From assembly GCA_044342535.1 (NCBI GenBank), contig JBIIPQ010000119.1, positions 1 to 11,002 of the forward strand: a stretch of DNA of 11,002 nucleotides, written 5' to 3'. Position numbers and translations under genes: made by a program. Positions 1-8,867 of the stretch are shown here, piece after piece (the stretch's first letter is position 1; every line of letters starts with the position of its first letter). The stretch is from UBA4615 sp044342535. GTDB lineage: Bacteria > Pseudomonadota > Gammaproteobacteria > Burkholderiales > Burkholderiaceae_E. The notes under the pieces are model-generated. The model made no database searches. It was not told the DNA's origin and saw only the letters and a program-made list of their open reading frames with translations.

Positions 1-901
1 GGCGCTTGACGCGGGCCAGCACCAGCGCGCCGTGCGTGTACGACGGGCGGCGCACCGCGACGCGCGGATTCTCGTTCGCGAAGCGAAAGAGCCGCTCGGT
101 GCCGAGCAGCATCCCGGTCACCGCGCTGCCCTCGTCGATGCCCTTGTGCGCGTCGTCGATGGCGCCGCACTCGATCAGGTCGACCACGCGGTCGCTCATC
201 ATCCCCGAGTGGAAGCCGAGGCCGCGCCGGTCGACGAGGCGGGCGAGCACCGCGTCCGGGATCGCGCCGATGCCGAGCTGCAGGGTCGCGCGTTCGGGCA
301 CGAGCGCGGCGACGTGCGCGCCGATCCGCGCCTCGACCTCGCCCGGCTCGGGCCAGCGGGTCTGCACCAGCGGGCGGTCCGATTCGATGACGGCGTCGAA
401 GTCCTCGAGCGCGAACGTCGCCTCGGACCGCACGCGCGGCGCGTTCGCGTTGATCTCGGCGATGACGGTGCGCGCGCGCGGGATCAGCGAGAGCGCCGCG
501 TCGTGCGAGGCGCCGAGCGTCACGCGTCCGTTCGCATCCGGCGGACTGACCTGCACCAGCACCACGTCCGCGCGCACGTCGCCGTCGGCGCACAGCCGGT
601 CGAGGTCGCCGTAGTGCGCGGGAATCACGTCGATCGCGCCCGCCGAGGCCAGCGCCCGCGTGCCCGCGGTGACCGCGGTCGCCCGGAAGCGCAGCGCGTC
701 GGCGTGCTCGGGCCGGAAGGTGTCGGACATCACGGTGAACAGCAGCACCGTGGTGTCCGGCAGCCGGTGGCGCTGCGCGACCAGCGCCTGCGACAGCACC
801 AGCGGCTCGCCGCAGCCCTGGCCGACGTGGACGGTATCGCCCGGGCGGATCCAGCGGGCGAGGTCGAGCGAAGCGGGGTCGAGTACGGTGGGCGCGGGCA
901 T
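1..901 (-). CDS. Acetyl-CoA hydrolase/CoA-transferase family protein (partial, C-terminus beyond window)
   Basis: This reading frame starts at the ATG at 901-899 and stays open to the left edge, giving 300 residues; family members are usually about 430 or more, so the C-terminal third is missing. Translated from the reverse strand, it shows a GDTVHVGQGCGEP stretch near residue 21, the hallmark LQLGIGAIPDAV at 207-218, a FHSGMMSD segment at 230-237 and LGTERLF near 266. These match the N- and C-terminal acetyl-CoA hydrolase/transferase domains (4-hydroxybutyrate CoA-transferase and succinyl-CoA:acetate transferase relatives), which move CoA between acyl groups or hydrolyse acyl-CoA in the cytoplasm. 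Gly233 stands where, from my memory of the family, transferases carry the catalytic Glu (HTE/HSE), so the activity is uncertain. No good ribosome binding site precedes the ATG. The frame is also open upstream through a DPTP-encoding repeat, so the start could lie further up. It probably follows the monooxygenase in one transcript. Confidence 0.85.
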   Translation of the reverse strand, partial: MPAPTVLDPASLDLARWIRPGDTVHVGQGCGEPLVLSQALVAQRHRLPDTTVLLFTVMSDTFRPEHADALRFRATAVTAGTRALASAGAIDVIPAHYGDLDRLCADGDVRADVVLVQVSPPDANGRVTLGASHDAALSLIPRARTVIAEINANAPRVRSEATFALEDFDAVIESDRPLVQTRWPEPGEVEARIGAHVAALVPERATLQLGIGAIPDAVLARLVDRRGLGFHSGMMSDRVVDLIECGAIDDAHKGIDEGSAVTGMLLGTERLFRFANENPRVAVRRPSYTHGALVLARVKR

Positions 902-929
902 GGGCGTGGGATCGTTGGGCGTGGGATCG
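902..929. repeat. 15-base tandem repeat (two units) before the CoA-transferase start
   Basis: GGGCGTGGGATCG occurs at 902-914 and again at 917-929, separated by TT, so the period is 15 bases, a multiple of three. On the minus strand it sits directly before the ATG at 901 and, in that frame, reads as repeated DPTP-like residues that blend into the MPAPTVLDP start. It occupies the place where a ribosome binding site would be expected. Confidence 0.75.
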
Positions 930-968
930 GACGACGGGCCGCGGCGGACGGGCCGGAGCGCGGATCGT

Positions 969-1007
969 ACGCCCTCTCTCAGCCGCCCTCTCTCAGCCGC
1001 CCTCGAA
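969..1007. repeat. 14-base tandem repeat over the monooxygenase stop codon
   Basis: CCGCCCTCTCTCAG at 983-996 is preceded by a near-identical unit at 969-982 (first two bases AC instead of CC) and followed by a partial unit CCGCCCTCGAAG from 997. On the minus strand, the segment containing the last codons and stop (GGCGGCTGA) is thereby duplicated just downstream of the real stop at 995-993. This looks like a local slippage duplication. Confidence 0.7.
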
Positions 1008-2465
1008 GCGCAGCACCCCGTCATCGAGCGGTGCGCGGCCGATCGTCCGGCGTTCGAGCAGGTAGTCCTGGTCGGCCCGCCACGGCGCCCGCGCGCCCTG
1101 CTTCGGCAGCCGCGCGGCCGCGCGCTGGAAATAGCCCGACGAGAAGTCGACGAAGGGATCGGTGCCGATGTCGCCCGGCCGCGGCCGCGGCACGCACCAG
1201 CGTGCGCCGACGCGGTCGGTCTCGTTCACTACTCGGCAGACCCAGGCGGCCACCAGGTCCGCGCGCAGCGTCCACGACGCGTTCGTGTAGCCGAACACCA
1301 TCGCCAGATTCGGCACGTCGGACAGCATGATGCCCTTGTAGGGCAGGCGGGCCGCGAGTTCGACCGGCCGGCCGTCGACGGTGGGCACCACGCCCGACAG
1401 CAGCTGCAGCTCGAGCCCGGTGGCGGTGACGATCACGTCCGCGTCGAGGTGTTCGCCCGAGCGCAGCCGGATGCCGGTCTCGTCGAAGGACTCGACATGG
1501 TCGGTCGCCACCGAGGCACGGCCGCCGCGGATCGCGGTGAAGAAGTCGCCGTCGGGCACGATGCACAGCCGCTGCTCCCAGGGCCGGTAGCGCGGCCTGA
1601 AGTGGCGCTCGACGTCGTAGCCGGGCGGCAACTGGCGACGCGCCCACTCCAGCAGCTTCGCGCCCACCCGGTCGGGCCAGCGGCGGCAGGCGGCGAAGAG
1701 CAGGCGCGCGGCCAGCACGTTCTTGGCCCGCACCATCGCGTACCGCAGGCGATCCGGCAGCACACGGCCGAGCACCCGAGCGATGGCGTCCTCCCCGGGC
1801 AGCGACAGGATCCAGCTCGGCGAGCGCTGCAGCATCGTCACGTGCGCGGCGTCCTTCGCCATCGCCGGCACCAGCGTGACCGCGGTGGCGCCGCTGCCGA
1901 TCACCACCACCCGCTTGCCGGCCCAGTCGAGGTCCTGCGGCCAGAGCTGCGGATGCACGATGCGTCCGCCGAAGGTCTCCCGACCCGGAAACGCGGGGTC
2001 GTGGCCGCGCGCGTAGTCGTAGAAGCCGCTGGCCATCACGACGAAGCCAGCGGTGAGCACGGTGCGCTTGCCGCTGGCGCGCTCGACCTCGACCGTCCAT
2101 CGTGCGTCGGCGCTCGACCAGGCGAGGCCGATCACGCGGTGTCCGCAGCGGATCAGTGCATCGAGCCCGGCGTCACGGGCCGTCTCGTGCAGGTAACGCA
2201 TGATCGAGTCGCCGTCGGCGATCGCCTGCGCACCCGGCCACGGCCGGAAGCCGAAGCCGAAGGTGTACATGTCGGAGTCGGAGCGGATCCCCGGATAGCG
2301 GAACAGGCTCCAGGTGCCGCCGAGCTCGTGGCGGGCCTCGAGGATCGCGACCGTCTTGCCCGGGCAGCGCTGCAGCAGGTGCCAGCCGGCGCTCAGGCCC
2401 GAGATGCCGGCGCCGACGACCAGCACGTCGAGGTGTTCGGGAGCGGTGTCGGTGTCGGGCAGCAC
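993..2465 (-). CDS. Flavin-containing monooxygenase, probable type I Baeyer-Villiger monooxygenase
   Basis: The protein (490 residues from the GTG at 2465, 519 if the GTG at 2552 is used) is a cytoplasmic FAD/NADPH enzyme predicted to insert oxygen next to a carbonyl or oxidise a heteroatom. Counting from 2465, the FAD-binding GAGISG is at 18-23, followed by the GGTWSLFRYPGIRSDSD stretch typical of the CzcO/EthA group. The Baeyer-Villiger fingerprint FxGxxxHxxxWP is perfect at 165-176 (FGGRIVHPQLWP), and the second nucleotide-binding motif GSGATA is at 190-195. I prefer the 2465 start because the FAD fold normally begins about 10-20 residues from the N-terminus, and the longer version would translate a poly-G tract as a run of prolines. 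Neither start has a convincing ribosome binding site. A CoA-transferase family gene follows 91 bases downstream on the same strand, which hints at catabolism of a ketone or similar compound. The true substrate cannot be read from the sequence. Confidence 0.9.
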   Translation of the reverse strand: MLPDTDTAPEHLDVLVVGAGISGLSAGWHLLQRCPGKTVAILEARHELGGTWSLFRYPGIRSDSDMYTFGFGFRPWPGAQAIADGDSIMRYLHETARDAGLDALIRCGHRVIGLAWSSADARWTVEVERASGKRTVLTAGFVVMASGFYDYARGHDPAFPGRETFGGRIVHPQLWPQDLDWAGKRVVVIGSGATAVTLVPAMAKDAAHVTMLQRSPSWILSLPGEDAIARVLGRVLPDRLRYAMVRAKNVLAARLLFAACRRWPDRVGAKLLEWARRQLPPGYDVERHFRPRYRPWEQRLCIVPDGDFFTAIRGGRASVATDHVESFDETGIRLRSGEHLDADVIVTATGLELQLLSGVVPTVDGRPVELAARLPYKGIMLSDVPNLAMVFGYTNASWTLRADLVAAWVCRVVNETDRVGARWCVPRPRPGDIGTDPFVDFSSGYFQRAAARLPKQGARAPWRADQDYLLERRTIGRAPLDDGVLRFEGG

Positions 2466-2518
2466 GGTCGGGGCACGGGCAGGGAGGACGGTCAGATGGT
2501 AACCGCGTGATGGGGGCT

Positions 2519-2560
2519 CACCGCGGGGGGCACCGCGGGGGGGGGGGGGCACCGCCGCGC
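2519..2560. repeat. CACCGC(G)n repeat with a 13-G homopolymer
   Basis: The unit CACCGC recurs at 2519, 2531 and 2550. It is followed by G runs of 6 (2525-2530) and 13 (2537-2549) bases, then by CCGCGC. It lies between the divergent monooxygenase and crotonase genes, or inside the extreme 5' end of the monooxygenase if the GTG at 2552 is its start. G tracts of this length are prone to slippage in cells and to sequencing error. Confidence 0.85.
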
Positions 2561-2577
2561 CCGGCGTTCGGTGCCGG

Positions 2578-2592
2578 CGGCGGTGACCGCCG
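2578..2592. promoter_or_regulatory. 15-base palindrome, possible operator
   Basis: CGGCGGT-G-ACCGCCG is a perfect 7-base inverted repeat around one central base. It lies in the divergent intergenic region 15 bases upstream of a TATGCT that could be a -10 box, so a regulator bound there could affect the crotonase promoter and perhaps the opposite gene. In sequence this GC-rich such palindromes can arise by chance. Confidence 0.3.
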
Positions 2593-2607
2593 GGCCGCCG
2601 TGCGCGG

Positions 2608-2613
2608 TATGCT
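2608..2613 (+). promoter_or_regulatory. Possible -10 box of the crotonase gene
   Basis: TATGCT is one of very few AT-rich hexamers in the region and lies 46 bases before the crotonase ATG. Only a weak -35 partner (GTGACC at 2583-2588, spacer 19) is visible. The stretch between it and the start is rich in GGCC repeats that could fold in the mRNA leader. Confidence 0.3.
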
Positions 2614-2659
2614 GCGCGCCGCGCCGGCCGGCCGGCCCGCGCGCAGCCGGAGCCCCCCG

Positions 2660-3442
2660 ATGCCCGAAGTCACCGCACGCCGAGACGGACCGATCGGTCG
2701 TGTCGTCATCGCCCACCCCGAGAAGCTCAATGCGATGAACCTCGCGATGTGGGAGGCGCTGCCGCCGCTGCTGCAGGCGCTCGACGCCGACCCCGAGGTG
2801 CGCCTCGTCGTGATCGAGGGCGAGGGCGAGCGTGCCTTCGTCGCCGGCGGCGACATCTCGGAGTTCGAGTCGCAGCGCGATGCCGCCGAGTCCCGCGCGC
2901 GCTACGACGCCGCGGTCGAGGCGGCCTACCTCGCGCCGGGCCGCTGCGGCAAGCCGGTCGTCGCGAAGATCCGCGGCATCTGCATGGGCGGGGGCCTGGG
3001 CCTCGCCGCCGCCTGCGACCTGCGCTTCTGCACCGACGACTCGCGCTTCCGGATGCCGGCCGCGCGCCTGGGCCTGGGCTACGGCGCGGGCGGCGTCGAT
3101 CGCTTCCTCACGGTGCTCGGGCTGCAGAACACGCTCGACGTGTTCTTCTCCGCACGGGTGTTCGACGCCGCCGACGCGCTGCGCATGGGCTTCGTGTCGC
3201 GCGTCGAGCCACGGGCCTCGTTCGATGCCGCCGTCGACGCCTGGTGCACGATGGTGGCCGAGAACGCGCCGCTGACCCTGCGTGCGGTCAAGCTCACCAC
3301 CGCGCAGCTCATGCGCGATGGGGGCGAGCGCGACATGGCGGCTGCGAAGGCAGCGATCGCGGCCTGCTTCGCGAGTGACGACCACCTCGAGGGCGCGCGC
3401 GCCTTCATGGAGAAGCGCACGCCGGTGTTTACCGGACGCTGA
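2660..3442 (+). CDS. Crotonase-fold (enoyl-CoA hydratase/isomerase family) protein lacking both hydratase glutamates
   Basis: A 260-residue protein of normal crotonase length. The ATG at 2660 is chosen because CGGAG at 2648-2652 gives a ribosome binding site with a 7-base spacer and the protein then begins at the usual family position. The oxyanion-hole elements are present: AFVAGGDISEF with Ala62, and MGGG with Gly111 in the GICMGGGLGLAAACD stretch. This supports binding of an acyl-CoA thioester in the cytoplasm. Aligned by eye to rat mitochondrial enoyl-CoA hydratase, the two catalytic glutamates (Glu144 and Glu164) are replaced by Gly114 and Ala134. Classical hydration is therefore unlikely; isomerase, decarboxylase, hydrolase or another crotonase chemistry is possible. 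The gene is divergent from the monooxygenase and lies 105 bases before the DUF1028 gene. Confidence 0.9.
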   Translation: MPEVTARRDGPIGRVVIAHPEKLNAMNLAMWEALPPLLQALDADPEVRLVVIEGEGERAFVAGGDISEFESQRDAAESRARYDAAVEAAYLAPGRCGKPVVAKIRGICMGGGLGLAAACDLRFCTDDSRFRMPAARLGLGYGAGGVDRFLTVLGLQNTLDVFFSARVFDAADALRMGFVSRVEPRASFDAAVDAWCTMVAENAPLTLRAVKLTTAQLMRDGGERDMAAAKAAIAACFASDDHLEGARAFMEKRTPVFTGR

Positions 3443-3511
3443 GCCGGGCGTGGCCGTTCCAAACACCGCCCCCGACGCTCGGTTGATCGCCGAAGACGCC
3501 GCGCGCCGGCG

Positions 3512-3517
3512 TATCCT
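3512..3517 (+). promoter_or_regulatory. Possible -10 box upstream of the DUF1028/transporter operon
   Basis: TATCCT lies 30 bases before the ATG at 3548 within the 105-base gap after the crotonase gene. A TTGATC at 3483-3488 resembles a -35 box, but the 23-base spacer is too long for a standard sigma-70 promoter, so the assignment is weak. No clear terminator was seen after the crotonase gene; read-through into the operon is possible. Confidence 0.25.
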
Positions 3518-3547
3518 GCCCCCTCCGCTTCCTGGCTCCGGCTCTCC

Positions 3548-4272
3548 ATGACCTGGTCGATCGTCGCGCGCGACCCCGCCAGCGGCGCCTTCGGCGTCGC
3601 GGTCGCGACGCGCTTCTTCGCGGTCGGCGCGTTGTGCACCCATGCAGACGGCGGCGTCGGCGCGCTCGCCACGCAGGCCCTCATCAACCCGACCTTCGGC
3701 CCGCGCGGGCTGCGCCTGCTGCGCGAGGGGCTCGACGCGGCCACGGTGGTCGCCGCGCTCGTCGCCGCCGACCCGGGCCGCGGCAGCCGCCAGCTGCACC
3801 TGCAGGATGCGCGCGGCGGCATCGCCGCGCACACCGGTGCCGACTGCGTGCCTTGGTGCGGCCACCTCGTGCGCGAGGGCTTCTCGGTGGCCGGCAACAT
3901 GCTGGCTGGCCCCCAGGTGATCGAGGAGACCGCGCGCGCCTACGAGGCGGGTGCGGCGCTGCCGTTCGCGCAGCGTCTGATCCGCGCCCTCGAGGCCGGC
4001 GAGGCGGTGGGCGGCGACAAGCGCGGCAAGCAGTCGGCGGCGCTGCGCATCCACACCAGCGAGGAGTATCCGGCGCTCGACCTGCGGGTCGACGACCATC
4101 CCGATCCGCTCGCTGAGCTCGCGCGCCTCGAGGCCGTCAGCCGCGAGCGCTTCGTGCACTTCGCGACCTTCTTCGCGACCCGCGCGAATCCGGGCGGCAC
4201 CTGGGACCGCGCGGTGATCGACGCCGCGCTTGCCGGCCTCGCGCAGGACCCGCCGCCGAAGGCCCCGTCGCA

Positions 4273-4276
<4 letters not shown>
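3548..4276 (+). CDS. DUF1028 family protein, possible N-terminal-nucleophile-type hydrolase
   Basis: This 242-residue protein has the DUF1028 hallmarks: the start MTWSIVARDPASGAFGVAV, a GVGALATQALINPTFGPRG stretch near residues 36-54, and a conserved GNMLAG around 117-122. No signal peptide or membrane segment is visible, so it should be cytoplasmic. The biochemical function of the family is not established. As I recall, Pfam places it with the N-terminal-nucleophile hydrolases. If so, Thr2, which methionine aminopeptidase should expose, is a candidate nucleophile, and the ATG at 3548 is then the only sensible start. No strong ribosome binding site precedes it. The last four bases overlap the GTG of the ABC ATPase gene (GTGA at 4273-4276), so translation is probably coupled. 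The neighbourhood suggests a role in processing a peptide or amide brought in by the transporter; that is inference. Confidence 0.88.
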
Positions 4277-5276
<1,000 letters not shown>

Positions 5277-5280
<4 letters not shown>

Positions 5281-5314
5281 GCGCGGCCGCCGGCTGTCCA
5301 TGCGGGGCGACGCG

Positions 5315-5318
<4 letters not shown>
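5277..5318 (+). other. 13-codon mini-ORF bridging the two ATPase genes
   Basis: A GTG at 5277-5279 overlaps the first ATPase's stop (GTGA). The frame runs 13 codons and stops at 5316-5318, overlapping the ATG of the second ATPase (ATGA). It would encode MSAAAGCPCGATR. It could pass terminating ribosomes from one gene to the next, or be a chance product of GC-rich sequence. No ribosome binding site of its own is evident. Confidence 0.3.
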
Positions 5319-6364
<1,046 letters not shown>

Positions 6365-6388
6365 GCCCCACACGACAACCGAGACCCC

Positions 6389-6394
6389 AGGAGG
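6389..6394 (+). promoter_or_regulatory. Strong ribosome binding site of the binding-protein gene
   Basis: AGGAGG, a complete Shine-Dalgarno core, lies 9 bases before the ATG at 6404. It is the strongest such site in the operon, consistent with the need for more binding protein than membrane components. Confidence 0.8.
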
Positions 6395-6403
6395 ACCCGA
6401 CCG

Positions 6404-7921
6404 ATGATCCCGACCCATGCCCTGAAGGCGGCTGCCGCCGCGATCGCGCTCGCGCTCGCCGGCACCGCCGGCGCGCAGACGACGCTTCGCATCGGCCTGG
6501 CCGAGGACCCCGACGCGCTCGACCCGAGCACCGCCCGCACCTACGTCGGCCGCATCGTGTTCGCGTCGATCTGCGACAAGCTCTTCGACATCGACGAGAA
6601 GCTCAACATCGTCCCGCAGCTCGCGCTGTCGCACGAGACCTCCGCCGACGGCAAGACGGTCACGATCAAGCTGCGCACCGGCGTGAAGTTCCACGACGGC
6701 GAGCCCTTCGACGCCGCCGCCGCCAAGTTCAGCCTCGACCGCCACCTGTCGATGCAGGGCTCGTTCCGCCGCGCCGAGATCTCGCAGATCGACACCGTGA
6801 CCGTGGTCGACCCGACCACCGTCCGCCTCGCGCTCAAGACGCCGTTCGCACCGCTGATCGCGCAGCTCACCGACCGTGCCGGCATGATGGTCTCGCCCAA
6901 GGCCGCGACCGCGCTCGGCGACAAGTTCGGCACCGCGCCGGTGTGCGCCGGTCCGTACAGGTTCACCGAGCGCGTCGCGCAGGACCGCATCGTCGTCGAC
7001 CGCTTCCCCGACTACTGGGACAAGTCGAAGGTCTCGATCGACCGCATCGTCTACCGGCCGATCCAGGACTCGACCGTGCGCCTGGCCAACCTGAAGTCCG
7101 GCCAGCTCGACCTGCTCGAGCGCCTGCTCGCCACCGACATCGGCGAGGTCAAGAAGGACAGCCGGATCCGGCTCGCCAGCGGCTTCGAGCTCGGCTACCA
7201 GGGCATCACGATGAACCTGGCCAACGGCGAGAAGGCCAACAGCCCGCTCGGCAAGGACGCGCGCGTGCGCCGCGCGCTCGAGCTCGCGATCGACCGCGAG
7301 GCGATCGACCAGGTGGTGTTCAACGGCGTGCAGAGCCCGAACAACCAGTGGGTGAGCCCGCAGAACCCGTACTACCAGCCGAAGTTCCCGACGCCCAAGC
7401 GCGACGTCGCGCGCGCCAAGGCGCTGCTCAAGGAGGCCGGCGTCACGCCGCCGCTGCAGCTCGACTTCATGGTGCCGAACAACCCCGAGACCCGGGCGGT
7501 CGCCGAGGTGATGCAGTCGATGGCGGCCGAGGCCGGCTTCGACCTGAAGATCCGCGTGACCGAGTTCGCGACCTCGCTGAACGAGGCCGAGAAGGGCAAC
7601 TTCCAGCTCTACATGCTGGCGTGGAGCGGCCGCACCGATCCGGACGGCAACCTCTATTCGTTCGCCTCGTGCAAGGGCCCGCTCAACTACGGCAAGTACT
7701 GCGACGCCGGCGTCGACGCGCTGCTCGACAAGGCTCGCAGCGTGACCTCTGTCGCCGAGCGCAAGGCGCTCTACGAGCAGGTCGCCGCCAAGTGGCTGAC
7801 CGAGGGCTCGGTGCTGTACCTGTACCACCGCGCGCTGCTGTTCGCGCACACCACGCGCCTCGAGGGATTCAAGGTCATGCCCGACGGCCTGATCCGCGTG
7901 ACGGACCTCAGGCTGAAGTGA
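6404..7921 (+). CDS. Family 5 extracellular solute-binding protein (DppA-like), periplasmic
   Basis: A 505-residue protein exported to the periplasm, where it should capture the transporter's substrate. The N-terminus is a classical signal peptide: Lys8, a hydrophobic alanine/leucine core, and a predicted cut after AGA (residues 22-24), leaving a mature end QTTLRIG. No lipobox cysteine is seen. The mature part has family 5 features: the EDPDALDPS start, GVKFHDGEPFDA, a GPYRF segment followed by a DYWDKSK region, the RRALELAIDREAI segment, and a C-terminal FASCKGPLNYGKYCD stretch. Length is within the normal 500-540 range. It follows the second ATPase after 39 bases and precedes the first permease by 4. 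The family binds dipeptides, oligopeptides, glutathione, nickel complexes or opines, and the sequence alone does not decide between them; a peptide-like ligand is most likely. Confidence 0.95.
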   Translation: MIPTHALKAAAAAIALALAGTAGAQTTLRIGLAEDPDALDPSTARTYVGRIVFASICDKLFDIDEKLNIVPQLALSHETSADGKTVTIKLRTGVKFHDGEPFDAAAAKFSLDRHLSMQGSFRRAEISQIDTVTVVDPTTVRLALKTPFAPLIAQLTDRAGMMVSPKAATALGDKFGTAPVCAGPYRFTERVAQDRIVVDRFPDYWDKSKVSIDRIVYRPIQDSTVRLANLKSGQLDLLERLLATDIGEVKKDSRIRLASGFELGYQGITMNLANGEKANSPLGKDARVRRALELAIDREAIDQVVFNGVQSPNNQWVSPQNPYYQPKFPTPKRDVARAKALLKEAGVTPPLQLDFMVPNNPETRAVAEVMQSMAAEAGFDLKIRVTEFATSLNEAEKGNFQLYMLAWSGRTDPDGNLYSFASCKGPLNYGKYCDAGVDALLDKARSVTSVAERKALYEQVAAKWLTEGSVLYLYHRALLFAHTTRLEGFKVMPDGLIRVTDLRLK

Positions 7922-7925
7922 TCCC

Positions 7926-8867
7926 GTGCTGAGCTTCCTGCCCCGCCGGCTGCTGCAGCTCATACCGACCCTGTTCCTGGTGTCGATGCTGATCTTCGGG
8001 CTGCAGCAGCTGCTGCCCGGGGATCCGGCGCTGGTGATGGCCGGCGAGGAGAAGGATCCGGCCGTCATCGAGCAGATCCGCCAGCGTTACCGGCTCGACC
8101 AGCCGCTGCCGATGCAGTACCTGTACTGGATTGGTGGCGTGCTGCGCGGTGATCTTGGCGAGTCGATGCGGCTTGGCCTGCCGGTCTCGCAGCTCATCGC
8201 CGAGAAGCTGCCGGTGACGCTGCAGCTCGCGACGATGGCGATGACCTTCGCGCTGCTGATCGGCATCCCCGCGGGCGTGCTGTCGGCGGTGAAGAAGGGC
8301 ACGGCCTGGGACGTGGGGGCCAACGTGTTTGCGCTGTGGGGGCTGTCCACGCCGAACTTCTGGCTCGGCATCATGCTGATCTTCCTGTTCTCGGTGCAGC
8401 TCGGCTGGCTGCCCGCCTCGGGCTACGTGAGTCCGTTCGAGGACCTCGGCCAGTCGCTCGCCGCCACCGTGATGCCCGCCTTCGTGCTCGGCAACGCCAT
8501 CGCCGCGGTGCTGATGCGCCACATGCGCTCGGCGATGCTGCAGGCGATGGGCGCCGACTACGTGCGCACCGCGCGCGCCAAGGGCCTGCGCGAGCGGGCG
8601 GTGGTGCTGCGCCATGCGCTGCGCAATGCCCTCACGCCGGTGATCACGCTCGGCGCGCTGGAGTTCGGCACGCTGCTGTCGGGGGCGGTGCTCACCGAGC
8701 AGGTGTTCTCGATCCCCGGCTTCGGCAAGCTGATCGTCGATGCGGTGTTCAACCGCGACTACGCGGTGGTGCAGGGCGTGGTGCTGGTGACCGCCACCGT
8801 CTACATCCTGCTCAACCTGCTGGCCGACGTGCTGTACGTGATGGTGAACCCGAGGCTGCGGGCATGA
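7926..8867 (+). CDS. Dipeptide/oligopeptide ABC transporter permease (DppB-like)
   Basis: An inner-membrane permease of 313 residues, one half of the transport channel. It begins MLSFLPRRLLQLIPTLF with the first membrane helix at about residues 9-29. It has the LLPGDPA segment typical of DppB/OppB, further hydrophobic segments consistent with six helices, and the cytoplasmic coupling (EAA) loop around Tyr212 in DYVRTARAKGL, followed by LRHALRNALTPV. The GTG start lies 4 bases after the binding-protein stop. Only a weak ribosome binding site is visible, so re-initiation after the upstream gene is likely. The TGA stop overlaps the ATG of the second permease (ATGA, 8864-8867). Confidence 0.95.
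   Translation: MLSFLPRRLLQLIPTLFLVSMLIFGLQQLLPGDPALVMAGEEKDPAVIEQIRQRYRLDQPLPMQYLYWIGGVLRGDLGESMRLGLPVSQLIAEKLPVTLQLATMAMTFALLIGIPAGVLSAVKKGTAWDVGANVFALWGLSTPNFWLGIMLIFLFSVQLGWLPASGYVSPFEDLGQSLAATVMPAFVLGNAIAAVLMRHMRSAMLQAMGADYVRTARAKGLRERAVVLRHALRNALTPVITLGALEFGTLLSGAVLTEQVFSIPGFGKLIVDAVFNRDYAVVQGVVLVTATVYILLNLLADVLYVMVNPRLRA

Noticed and set aside
969..1000. Resemblance of the CTCTCTCAG repeat to the right end of the insertion sequence (CCCTCTCAG)
   Set aside because: The similarity covers only about 9 bases of simple sequence and does not extend into the GTGTGAACGAAA part of the inverted repeat, so it is not a remnant IS end.
32..2510. Long plus-strand open frames opposite the CoA-transferase and monooxygenase genes
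   Set aside because: The minus strand carries GIG, GAGISG and Baeyer-Villiger motifs in frame, while the plus-strand products are compositionally biased and match nothing I recognise.
2507..2659. A 51-codon upstream extension of the crotonase frame
   Set aside because: It would translate the poly-G region as a glycine-rich leader absent from the family, while the ATG at 2660 has a good ribosome binding site.
3422..3435. Short inverted repeat CCGGT-GTTT-ACCGG as a terminator of the crotonase gene
   Set aside because: It lies inside the last codons, has only a 5-base stem and is not followed by a T run.
2492..4159. A 555-codon open frame on the minus strand opposite the crotonase and DUF1028 genes
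   Set aside because: Same artefact: it is antisense to two well-supported genes, is rich in Arg, Ala and Gly, and shows no conserved motif.
8336..8863. An upstream extension of the second permease frame
   Set aside because: It overlaps the first permease in another frame and encodes a biased peptide; the ATG at 8864 with an ATGA overlap and normal DppC length is a better start.
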